Assembly: GCA_012295275.1 (NCBI GenBank)
Contig: CM022674.1
Location: 10,317,292-10,381,291 of the forward strand
DNA length: 64,000 nucleotides
Direction: 5' to 3'
Source of the DNA: Chrysomallon squamiferum
Taxonomy: Eukaryota; Mollusca; Gastropoda; Neomphalida; Peltospiridae
Below the pieces are notes generated by a model. That model did not search any database. It worked only from the letters and a program-made list of their open reading frames with translations, and was not told the DNA's origin. Positions within the stretch are counted from its first letter, which is position 1. Each line of letters starts with the position of its first letter. Position numbers and translations under genes: made by a program. Below are positions 39,011-50,600 of the stretch, in pieces.

Positions 39011-40214
39011 GAGAAACATGCTATGCTATACAAAAGAAGAAACAAAAACTAACATTGTCTCAATCATCACAAAACTCCTAATTTGTAAACATTAGTGATA
39101 CATACATTTTAAATATTTTAAATATCTTTATTCAAAGAAATCTAAATTTCTATCATTAAATAAAATCACCAAAGGTTTTAAAATCTAAATTTCTGTGTAA
39201 CGTGTGAAATGAGACTATCAACTGTGACTCTCCTTATTCTGAAGGAATACAACTGAACGGACTGAAGCCAGAAGGCAGATTATAACTGAAGGATATTTGA
39301 ATGTGTTAAAGGAAGTCATGCACAAAGTTAAGGATATACAGCTAAAGAAGAAACCTAGTGCTGCCATGCACCAGGCTTTTTATTATTGTTTTTATTAGTT
39401 GTAAGTGATTTCTTACAAACAGGAAAACATGTATTACAACTATCCCAGGCTGCTGACTGAGATGGGAAACAGATGAGTAACTCAGGAAGTGTAGTAAACA
39501 TTAGCAGCCAATACAAAAGACAAAAGCATAAATAATTCAAAAACTGACAAGTTTAAATTAAATTTAGTATCTTAACCAAAGTATCTTAAATTAATTTGAA
39601 ATAATAACTATGAATGTGTAAAGATAAATTAATCATCTAAGCTGAGTTGAACACATCAACTTAAAATAAAATAATTTTTTTAATATGTATCACATCTGTT
39701 TAATGATGTTAAGATTAAATAATTTTTCATCAAAATATTTTACAATAATAAATATAAACAAAAGTAGTATTATGAGCAACTATTTCAGTAGTTCAGATTT
39801 CTTCTTACATAACATTAACCCTCTGTGGTTCAAGCTTGGTCTCCCAAATCCAAGCATAATTTTTATTAAAGGTTCTTGTTCAAAATATTGTGTAGTGATA
39901 CTGCAATTTCCTCAGCTTTTCCCCTCAAAAAAGAGGACTCATTTTGTTGTGACTATATCAAGTATATAATGCACCTGTTCAGAGCTCTTTGTCTCAGATA
40001 CTCAGCATGATGAACTGAACTTTGGTTTCTTACATTCAAGAAAAGTAAAAGCCTATTTCACTTCTTTCTACTTTACTTAATAATGACAAGATTGATGAAA
40101 GTACAGAGATTGAGATAAATCTAAAATCATAACATTTTATAATTTAACCAGAAAAGGAGTTGATCTGATCTATTACAGTTGTGCAAGAAATAATATAAAA
40201 TGTTTGTTGGTTGT

Positions 40215-40640
40215 TCTTTACAGCTTAGTAAAGTTGCAGGAATCAATGGAAGTACCAAGTAGTATGAAAATGGGAACTCACAACTGACTAGAAGGCATTT
40301 TCGGAAGAGGTTGTGTTTTGAACTTGCTCGTGAATATATTACAACAAGAGTAGAAACACTGGATTTGCCTAAAGCACTGTGACAGAAAGTGTCTAAAATG
40401 GTTAGCAATTTATCCCAAAGATAAATCCCAAGATATGGAAAAAGAGGAAGATATCATGATTGTCATGGTAAAGACATGTGATCAAAATTATATACGTTCT
40501 CAGTTTAGAAGGTCTATGATACCCTTTGTTTTTGTTTTCAAACAAATATCCTATATAAATGTGGGTTTTTTTTAAAGAAAAAAAAGGGTCTACAAGACAT
40601 AGCGATTATTTCTGTATGAAAAGTAGTCAAACAAAAGGGT
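40215..40640 (+). pseudogene. Decayed piggyBac-like transposase C-terminal fragment
   Basis: In one plus-strand frame, 40282-40378 reads LTRRHFRKRLCFELA, then about 20 residues ending in LDLPKAL, then a stop. This matches the piggyBac pattern of an RR-F-L helix followed by a proline-leucine element. Just upstream is KVAGING (compare the family's VNA/INA helix), and downstream are GRYHDCHGKD and STRHSDYFCMK, which resemble the remains of the Cys-rich C-terminal finger. Several stops and frame changes make it non-functional. The family call rests on pattern memory and is moderate. Confidence 0.45.
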
Positions 40641-41623
40641 TAACTACAACAAAAACCTAAATGAATGAAATTTATAACTTGTAAAGGACTGTGCAATAAT
40701 TTATACATTTCTTAAAAAGTTAATATTTAAAATTCTTTACCCAGAAGTACAAATATGACAATTTTAGGCAACTTTACAAGGTTCTTCAGTCAATACTCTG
40801 AGAAAAGCAAAATATTAATTGTTATAGTTAGTAAAAACAAAAGTTTTCAACATTTAGGAATCAAAATATATTTTATAGTGAAATAAACTTCAACATGTAC
40901 AAACAATTTTATTATATTAAAACATATTTATATAATACATGTCCAAACATAATTATGAATTCCTCATTTCTTTTCCTTTGATTTACTTTTGTTTTCTAGC
41001 TTAAAGTTGAACTATACTTTTCTCAAACACAAATTTAAATTAAATTTTATATATCTATTAATGAAGATCTAAATCTTTAATTAAATGTAATTTCAAAATC
41101 TGATAAACTCAATTAATGCATCATATTAACGCAAATCTTTCACCAGTTTATTCATTTGCTGAATCTTTCATTCTTTGTCTCACTCTCATTTTGGAAATTG
41201 TATTTCCTGGTTTTGGGGTGTTTTGTTTTGTTGTTTTTTTGAAATCTGAATGAACTAGTGTGAATATATATATTTAATATGTATATACAGATGGTGATAT
41301 ATTAATTATTTATATTATATTATTGTTTATGTTTGCTTTTTCCATCAGAAAATAATAAAAACTAACAAAGCCCCGATGTAAACATGACCCTAAGGTCAAT
41401 CAGACATGCATCTCATTATGTTACGCTTGTTTCTAGTGATATCAGCGATGGCATGGTACCCGTGCATTTAACAAAGCAAACAATAAACATATGATAATAA
41501 AGAAAGCGCAGTATTTTTGGATTTTATTATTGATGATTAGAACTGTTTTTGTTACAAATGTGAACATAAATTTCTATGGTTCTAGCCTATTTTTTATCCC
41601 AAAAAATTAAATGTTACATTTAC

Positions 41624-41760
41624 CTCCATATGTCGTGGTAATGCCTCGTTCGTCACCCAGCAAAAATTCATCTCACATTTACTCCAAATAATACGACACT
41701 GGGCATGCGCTTTCCCTCCAATAAGCAGCCGGGTTAGGGAGGTCAAAGCTTCAAAGTATC
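41624..41760 (-). promoter_or_regulatory. Candidate promoter and first noncoding exon of the Dispatched-like gene
   Basis: On the minus strand an inverted CCAAT (ATTGG at about 41720) is followed by an NRF1-like GCGCATGCCCAG, then about 80 bp later by a donor ATGGAG|GTAAAT. The segment is GC-richer than its surroundings. It would place the gene's start 12 kb upstream of its first coding exon. Confidence 0.3.
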
Positions 41761-42889
41761 ATTAAAAGCTATGCTAATGATGTCGGTTCATTGGCCTTTA
41801 CTACCCGATGGGGTTAGTTTTAAAAACTTAGATAATATTTGACACATGCCTTGCAGCAGTTAAAATAAACGATTTCATGTTACTGTCAAAATATAACTAG
41901 TATGGATGATGTGCTAGAACACAATAATATAGTTTTTTGTTTGATTGTTGTTGTTTTCATTTATTTATACTTCATTTGATTTTAAATTAGCTGATCCTTT
42001 TAAGAATTTATTTCCCACCCTTTATTTATATGGAACGTTATACTGGTTTTCATATCCTCAGTTTATTTATCAAGTGAAATGGACATGGAGTACTTCCATT
42101 ATTCGTAAATACGTTATAACGTTTTTGTCAATTTAAATGGAAAGGTAGATGTTAAACGCTTAGAAAGTTATATTTAATTTGAGAGAAAGATGCTAATTAG
42201 AAGTAAAACCTCAGTAAGGTTTAATATACTTCTTAGTCAATTAAATACTCTGTATTTTAATGCTAATTAGTATAAATATGTTTCTTTTTTTAAGCATTAA
42301 TATTTTTTATTGGACTTCCAGTGCCTTTTAATTTTTGTTTTATTTTAATTTATTTTTATTATTTTAAAATGTATTATGTTGTTACTGTTGTTGTTGTTTT
42401 TGTTATTATTATTTTGCATCCGTTCTATTACATTATGCGACTTACGGCGTGTGCGCTGACATCGTTGACGAAATTAATATAAAGATTTCTTCTAATAATT
42501 ATTTCCGTTTCCGTTAAAGGTATGGTTTTACGATTTTTAAAAATTGTTTATATTTTATCCTTTATGAATTATATTCATACACTTGATTTTTTTCGTATGC
42601 AGTAAAATGTTTCTATCTCTTTTTTTCTTTCCTTTTTAAATACATTTGATATGTATGAAAGAAAGGCAGTCATTCAGAAAACATATCATGTATAACACTA
42701 ACACTAGTAACAGTAACACTGTAAAAGTATAAGTGTAACAGTCTCGTTACAGTGTAATGAGTATATACTATATAGTATATTATTAACTTAGTAACTAGTT
42801 GATAATACTTATACAGTAATAGTTTTAGAGTCTCAGTCTTAGACTCGATAACACTGTAAGTGTAACAGTGTAATGAGTATACTATATAG

Positions 42890-44055
42890 TAGGTATGTGG
42901 ACAAATTTTTCAAACCCCACTAATCTGAAAATAAATAAGACAGTTGGGTAGAGCTTGTAAACCACTTTAAAATGATACCAAGATCAAGTGAATATGTAAA
43001 AAATTAAGGAAGTAGCAGCAATTTTAAACCCCCTGAAAAGCAATTTTTTTCTTCCGATTAAACACTATATAAGTCATTAGAGGTTTGTGACCAAAAATAG
43101 TAATATTTTAACATTTCCCCCTCTATCTTTGTTAATAAGCAAGCTTTCTTGATGAAATTTTCAGTGAAGACCAATGCCAATCTCTGCTATCGATTATATT
43201 TGTAAAAATTAAAAAGAAGTTATTAATTAAGGTACCAGCAACCTAACAAACAATAATTTATGTGGACAAAAAATTCAAACACTACCAACTTCAACATAAA
43301 TAACATTGCTGAAAAGAACTCTAAAAACCCTATAAAAGACAACAAATATCATGTGATTCTGTTGAGTATTAAGGAAGTTACAGCATTTTAACGTTTTCAA
43401 TTAACACTAATTAATTGTCCTATTATTTAATGCATTTGCATTACAATGGCGTGACCAAAATCCTATTGTTTTTCACTAAAATGCATGTAACTTTCTTAAT
43501 AATGAAATTTTATTAGTGAAATTTGGACTGAAGATAGATGGTAACTAGTCCTCTCAATTCAAGCTATTAAAAATGCAAGCTATTAAAAATCGAGGGTAGA
43601 AATCACTTCAGTTTCACTCGAATTTTCATCCGCCATGTTTGATTTTGAAGCCATTTCGATGTTACAGCTCCTCTTTCCGGCGTGTTTAATTTTTCTCAGC
43701 TGTGTCAGATTTCAATATAAATTCACATATAATAAAATTAAATATTGTTCTTCGCCTCCATCTACCTTAGATTATCCTCTGATATCGAAAACGACCGATT
43801 TTAACGTGTTGAATACGAAACAAATTTTCGAACTCTCCTCCGAAACGAACCAATTGACCGAATTGAAAAATTCGAAAACGAGTGAGTATACGGGAATTTC
43901 CTGCTAATTATACCAGCAGGGATAACCAAAACTCCCAACCCCTGACTAACGAGAAGCGATTTACGCAGAGACACCACTCGCCATCGGGGAAATCCCGATC
44001 ACACGGATTTGGCAGAAAATGGCGGACGCAGTTCCGGCAGAAATACACATACCTA
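42890..44055. mobile_element. 1.17-kb insertion with 10-bp inverted ends
   Basis: The ends are TAGGTATGTG and CACATACCTA, exact inverted repeats. TATATAG is found on both outer sides (42883-42889 and 44056-44062), consistent with a 7-bp target duplication, although the site is AT-rich. The interior holds two degenerate ~360-bp copies, each opening ATGTGGACAAA (42895 and 43259), then a CpG-containing segment at 43600-44040. No transposase is visible, so it would be non-autonomous. Confidence 0.55.
43630..44030 (+). promoter_or_regulatory. Candidate CDK11 promoter and 5' noncoding region
   Basis: A YY1-type CCGCCATGTTT stands at 43630 and AAAATGGCGG at 44016, in the only CpG-containing stretch within 1 kb upstream of the CDK11 start. 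A donor-like ACGA|GTGAGTAT is at 43881 and would feed the acceptor TTTTTAG ending at 44662. A 90-codon open frame at 43635-43907 begins inside the YY1 motif but shows no recognisable protein. The region lies inside the insertion at 42890-44055. Confidence 0.35.
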
Positions 44056-44669
44056 TATATAGTATATTATTAACTTAGTAACTAGTTTTAGTAGTTGATA
44101 ATACTAATACTAGTAATAGTAGTAATACAGTTACAGTAATAGTTTTAGAGTCTCAGTCTTAGACTCGATAATGATCATGATAATGATAATTATAATGTGA
44201 CTAATAAAATTACAGATTTCATGTACTGAAATTAATAACTAAAAAAAAAAACTAAAAAGAAGAAGAAAACTCCCACAGATACCTGTTTGTGTTTCATGCA
44301 GTAAACCTACTGTTCATCACTTTATCAAAGTTTATAAGCACTACAAGCATAACTATGACGAAGTCTTGAGCGCTAGAGTAAAAAGTCACAATGGTGTCAT
44401 TTCAATGATGAATCACTGAATAATTTAAATAGACATTTCCTCAGTTCTTTTATTAATGCAAAATTTGTTGAAGAATAAAATAGTACACATCATAGTTCTT
44501 CCACCATTAACCATATTGCCTCCCTTGATTATCCTTTAGAGGTGAAAAATAAAAGAAAAAGAAACATTTTATTACGTTTATACATGTAGATGTTATTAGA
44601 TGATGTTGATATTATCACAAAAGTAAATATTTGTTTTCATTATTGTTTTTTCCTGTTTTTAGCTGCAAA

Positions 44670-47600
44670 ATGTCTGAATCAGATGGTGCAGATAGCTTGT
44701 ATGAACAGGGTGAACTGGAACCCAGCCCTGAAGCAGAGCACCATGTTAAAGGCCGACATCTTTCTCTTTCGCCACATTCGCAAGAAACCATTGATGATGA
44801 TATCATCGTTATTAAAGACAGGTAACTAGAGCTGAATGCTAATAATGATATATTATACCTTTGTTATTTTACTAAAAAATGAAATGAAAAATGGTTACGG
44901 GTCATTCCGTGTCAAATCACCCAATGGTTTAAACCCGACCGTCTCAGATTTTTATAAAACTTGGTATACTTGTTGACTGGGATCCCACAGCACCAAATCT
45001 GAAATTTTAGCTCAATCAGACCATTGGTGTGGGAGATACGGCCCACCAAATTTTTAGATTTTTGTTTAGTTTGGAAAATATTGGAGTACCTTGACCTTTT
45101 GACCTTTGCTATGACCTTGAAATTGACCGTGTGGATCACGTGATCTTGAGATGACCTTTATTGAAATTTAATCTCCCACATGTTAACTAAAACATATAAA
45201 AATTTCCTGGGTGTAATATTTTTTGTTTAGCCACAATATAGATTTAAAAAATGCACATACATGAAAATAACACCTTTTCAGCCATTAACATCTGATTAAC
45301 TAAAACCTGAATGATCAATTCTGGATGCTAGGGATCACCATCTTTCTTGATCATCAAGTAAGACATTGTAGGCCTACATGTATGTATAAAGTTCACATAT
45401 AAAAGTTTCAGAGGTATAATATTTTTTGTTTAGCCATAATAGAGATTTAAAAAAATGCATAACTGCATGGATGATTAATACAATGCATTACAATGTACAT
45501 TTTCTCTGAGACTAAAAACTAATCTTTGGAGTTAAAACCCACCTGACATGTCTTCAAGGAATGCCTGAAGGATATGAAAAGATGCCAAATGGCATGACAT
45601 GTTCTACACAATCAGGCTCAAAGGGTTAACAGGAAGTGATGCTTCAGGCAGGTCAGGAACTCCTTTAGATCCCCTGGTGCAATCCACATTGAGCACATGG
45701 CAATTAGAAGTTTAAGACAAAGAAGTTTCTTCATCTGCATTTCTTTGACAATCTGAAGCTTTTTAAGTTGGACACAATGTCAGATGTTGATAAGTAAGCA
45801 TTGTTTTCTTCATAAAACCTATTAAGTCATTTTATCATGTCATGTGGCCTTGCCATTGGCTTTGAACAAGGTGTCAGTCAACAACAGTACAACCCAGTCT
45901 GATATCAGACGTCATCAAGTGATGTACTGCATAATATATTTGTACACCCAGTCTTCGGCACAGAGTATGAACAAGGTCTACCTTTACCTTAATAAACTGT
46001 GATTTATACTTGAGAAGACTGATATAAATGCCCAAGACTTGTGGGCCTTTGGCATTAACACATGTACTCTGTTGCCATTTTATGACCTGCTTAACTTTAC
46101 TGAAAGGGTTTCAGGATTTCATTTAATATTTAGGAAAGCACTGACTTTGTTCTATTGAATTGAAGGTGCAGGCCAATACTGAAAATCCTTATTTCTTCCA
46201 GGGCTAACTGCAGTTTTAACTCTCCTGACAATGTGTGTTATCAACACCATTATATAAAAAAGGAGTTGTTGCGAAGTGTATGGAAAACTGAGGAAGTCGA
46301 ACTCCTCACTCTTTGAAGTGAGATCAAAACACGGGACATCAAGAGTATCTGTTCACATCATGAACAAGAACTTTTAATCAAATTTTCAACATTGCAGAAA
46401 AACTGTTGTGATCCCCTTAATCGCCACCCTGAGCAAGCACGCACTAGATCTTTAAGAATTGTTAGCATGGGCACTTACAAATGCTTAGTAAATCCTCCAA
46501 AGACACTAGTGCCAGGAGACAAGTTGTGCTGTGACTGTCTGATTACCCTGATTACCTGCAGAGGATGGCTTTAGTATGGGTGGTATTACAATGGGAGAAT
46601 TTGGTGATAACTTGCCAGACAAACCGCTGGTTGTTATTTCCCCAGAAAAGGACTTTGATTTGAATTCTATTCTGTCGAGTTTAGGCAAAACTCCTGTCAA
46701 ACTCCATTCACTAGCACGTTCCAGTAAATGAATGAAAGGACAGAAAAAAACTAGCATCAGCTACAGTAACATTAAAATGACATCTTAATGTCTGAATCCT
46801 ACCAGAGTGTTTGTCACCCTTTACCATTGAAAGGACAATGAATTGAAGGAGGAAATAATCCAATTTTATGAAAGTGATGAGAACAGTAGAATGTGTCTGG
46901 GAATGAAGGATACAGTGAGCATTTGAAACAAACATGGTGAGAAGGTTAAGCATCAGAAACACCTAGTTCTCTCAAATTTATGTGAACTTTGTGACGGTCG
47001 GGTTTAAATTTTTATTTTTTGGGGGGTGATTTGACACGGAATGACCCTTACACATCTGAATCTATAAGATGTTCACTTTATCTGTATTTGTGTGTAAATA
47101 TGTATATGTTTGAATATGCAAATATTAGAATTTGAAACATTTAGTGATTTACTGCTGTTCTAGAGATGAGTAAAATACATTTCATACTTGAAGAATCACA
47201 CTCTTTCATAGCTAGCAAAGTAAGTAAGTAACTAGATACAACTCAAATTAATTTGACATAAATAAGGACACACACATAAATTATGTACCATATATATAGA
47301 GAGAGAGAGACATGCATATAGAATAATAGATAGATAGATATATGAATATGCATTTATTGAGATATAAAACAGCTAAAATAACCACTATATACATGTACAG
47401 AGGTCACCGAAAAAATAAATTGAAACTCATAACCAGAAGTAAATATCACGTTCATGTATTTTTAGCTTTTAATCATGGTGGAACATAATCAGTCTGTACT
47501 GAAGTTTTAATGGCACTAGATGTACAGAGCAAATGTTTATGAAAAAGAAAAGTACTATAACTAAATTAGTAACTGATGCATCTACTTATAAATATTATTA

Positions 47601-50600
47601 CTGCTAAAAATATGATAAGTAACAAAGATTAAAAATCATCTGTCCAAAATATCCTTATCAAAACAATTAATGAAAGTCTGTTTGCATGTTTTTTTTTAAA
47701 AATGTTCTTTTATTCCTGTGTCTGCAATTCCACACAAACTTGTTAACATTTCGTGAGATACCATCTGAGGTTATCACATGGATGTTTTTCTGCAACTAGA
47801 TTACGATGTGTGTGTTTAATGTTATATAAACTTCCTTTTTATATTTAGATAAGCTGAATTGTAAAAACAATTTACAATTTTGTATATTTCTCCTTTGTCA
47901 GAGATGATGGAGGCAGTGAAAATGAGGAGCTGGACATCAAACCTCCTCAGTCACATGCAGGCAAGAAAGAGAAATCTCATAAACACAGACACAAGGAGGA
48001 ACGGCATCGAGAGAAAGAAAGAAGAAGTCACGTTCGCAGAGATCGGATGGACAGATCTGAACGAGATGGTCGAGGTAGGTTGTTTATTATTCATCATTCC
48101 ACTCTTATGTCAGATAAATTAAAAAAGAAATATTGTCAGCTACAGAAAATCATATAAGTATTTAATGTAATAATTAGAGTCGTTTTTAATACTGTTGACT
48201 GACAAGTACAAAATAAAATATTTCAGTTGTATTTGAACATTGTTTTAATCATCTTTATTAACAGGGGCATATTCCAGCCACAGTGAGTCATCTAGAGGTC
48301 ACCACTCAGCACATGGTCACGACAGACGCGAACTTAAAGACAATGCGTCTGCTCATCAGAGGAATGTGACACGGGAACGAGCTACAGAACGAGATCGCAA
48401 GCCAGAAAGAGAGAGAATTGCTGAATCCAGCGTGGAACGTCGGCTGAGGGAGGAGTCAAAAGAGGCTCAGGAAATGAGAAAGAGGCAGAAGTCATTGAAT
48501 GAACGGTCAATATTCTTTATGTTTCTTATTTTAAAATTTGAATGATGTTTTGGCATTTTTATTTCATTTTATATTTTCTTTAGCATTAGCATGATACTAA
48601 AATATTAATTAATTAAAACATTTTCATTGTTTTTACTGTCAGTTGAATGTTGGCTAGACTCAAGCTTTTTTTAAATAATAATTTCTATTTCATTCATTGT
48701 GCATGAATGTTGTTTAATCTTCCAGTGACAGACTTGAAAGACTGGAGCGCGAGAGACAGCGAGAACGTAAACTGCGAGAAGAGCGAATGAGAAAAGTGGA
48801 AGAGAGAACTTCTAGACCAAAACGAAAAGAAGAAGACAGGAGGAATGTTGTCCAGTCAAGAGTTGAAGGTTTGTCTCTCATATTTTTATGCTGTGTCATT
48901 CTAGAAGCAATAGAGAGAACATAAAACTAAACTTTTTTCATTTTGTTTCAGTTATACAAAAAGACATTTAAAACATTATCATGTTACTGAATTTCAGCAT
49001 AAATGAATTTGATAGTAAAATCCTTGAACACAGATCAAACACAGTAATGATTTTAATTTGTGTTTCAGACAGAAGTAAGAGGTCCCGAGACGAGCGACCG
49101 GTGAGAGAGCGAAGTCGCAGTGACGACAGACACCACAGGCACGATGCTGATGACTCACAGAGACAGAAAAAGAAGGAAACAGAACAACCACGAGGTACTT
49201 CTTCTTAAACCTTTCTTGAAAGATTTCTCATGGTGTGTTTTCAGCGGTTCTCTATTATTGCTCTTTATGTTTTAAGCTGTTCTCAAAATATTTCTCTTCA
49301 AGTTTAAAACAGTTTGGTAAATATTTGTTTACATTACAGTTAAATCATGAGTAACAATACTATACTGTAAATAACTTTGTTTTTGGATTTATGCAGAAAG
49401 TTATAATTTTACAGTCAGTGTGTATTCACAGATAGTGTAACATCTGAATGACTGTTTTTAATTTTGTTAAACATTTGAGAACTCTCTAGTGTAAATTTAA
49501 AAGATGGCCAGAAATTATATTCATTTCAGTGTTTTTTAAAACAGACTCAGTCTTTCTAAGAAAGAAATTGTGCATTTATTATTTTTGTTTTCAGCTAAAG
49601 TTGTAGGTCCTCATACTCCTCCAGAAGAAGACTTCCATCAGAACAAAACTGATGAAACTGAAGAGGTTGAAGAAGAAGAGACTGAAGAAGAAGAAGAAGA
49701 AGATGAAGAAGAAGAAGAAGAAGAACAGGAGGAGGAGGAGGAAGTGGAAGAAGAGGAGGAAGTGGAAGAAGAAAGTGCAGGCTCAGAGTCAGCATCTGGG
49801 TCAGAGTCAGGTAATATAACTGTGTTTACTTGTCTTTATTTAACAATGTATTTATTATCATAATCATGATTTTAATGTAAGCCATGATTTTTTTAAGGTT
49901 TTCATTTCTCAAGTCTTAACTTAATAAAACACATTTTATATTAAGCTTTGATGTTCTTAAGCTTTTTGTTTCTGATCTCTTGTTATCATAATAAAAACAT
50001 ACCTGATACCATGTTTGTAATCTTATTGACACTAAAGTTTTCACGTTTAATTATTCGGTCCTAGACTAAGCAGATTTCCAGTTGTTTGAATGTCACTAGT
50101 CACAGATTTGATATTGATTCCAAATCATTATTAGAATCATTTCTAAGCAGTAATAACAGGAAAGCTAAGTTTTATATGTATACATATTTGTTGTTATTAA
50201 TGTTGACTGTTCTGATTTAATTTTGATTTATGCTTAAATGTGGTAATGGAAATGTATTAATGGAAGAATGCCAAAGAAAATGCTATCATGATAAATGGAG
50301 TTTCATGTACGAATTATTTTTTTATTTTATCATGAATGTCATATAAGTACATATATTCCTTATTATTTATAATTTCTGCAAACAGATACACATAAGATTT
50401 CTAATTTATAGCAAATTTTGAAAAGTTATAAAGCGTAGTTATTTTCTGTTCAGATTCAACCAGTGAAAGTGAAAGTAACAGCAGTGCTCACCACTCTGAG
50501 GCTGACGGGGTGACGCTAGTGAAACATGGTGAGTTAAGTAGATAACTTAGAGATTAGGAGTTACTGGTCTTGAGACTAACTCTAAACTGAAATCATTAAT

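Larger units (their letters stand above)
29657..42715. other. Long AT-rich noncoding region, probable 5' part of the Dispatched-like gene
   Basis: I see no coding exon on either strand. Minus-strand donor-like sites stand at 31073 (TACAG|GTAAGTAA), 34763 area (AGTATG|GTAAGT), 35669 (AACT|GTAAGA) and 41624 (GGAG|GTAAAT), any of which could end a noncoding exon splicing to the acceptor at 29658. The remainder is AT-rich sequence with simple repeats and a decayed transposase fragment. Confidence 0.55.
42716..44171. repeat. ~130-bp tandem duplication, second copy split by an insertion
   Basis: Copy 1 (42716-42850) runs from ACACTGTAA through ATAGTATATTATTAACTTAG to TCTCAGTCTTAGACTCGATA. Copy 2 begins again at 42851 with ACACTGTAAGTGTAACAGTG, is interrupted at 42889, and resumes at 44056 with TATATAGTATATTATTAACT through the same TCTCAGTCTTAGACTCGATA end at 44171. 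The two halves of copy 2 fit together without loss apart from a local expansion of ACTAATA-like units. Confidence 0.75.

Noticed and set aside
39685-39969. 94-codon plus-strand frame upstream of the piggyBac-like fragment
   Set aside because: I could not match it to an upstream part of a piggyBac transposase, so it was left out of the pseudogene.
43635-43907. 90-codon frame starting in a YY1-like motif
   Set aside because: No recognised protein, no in-phase link to the CDK11 coding exons, and it lies inside a probable insertion; treated as noncoding 5' sequence.
46506-46757. Minus-strand 83-codon frame in the transposon
   Set aside because: The plus strand of the same stretch carries the transposase-like Cys and Ser/Pro segments; the minus frame is a shadow.
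49595-49795. Minus-strand Leu/Pro-rich frame
   Set aside because: It is the complement of the CDK11 poly-Glu exon.
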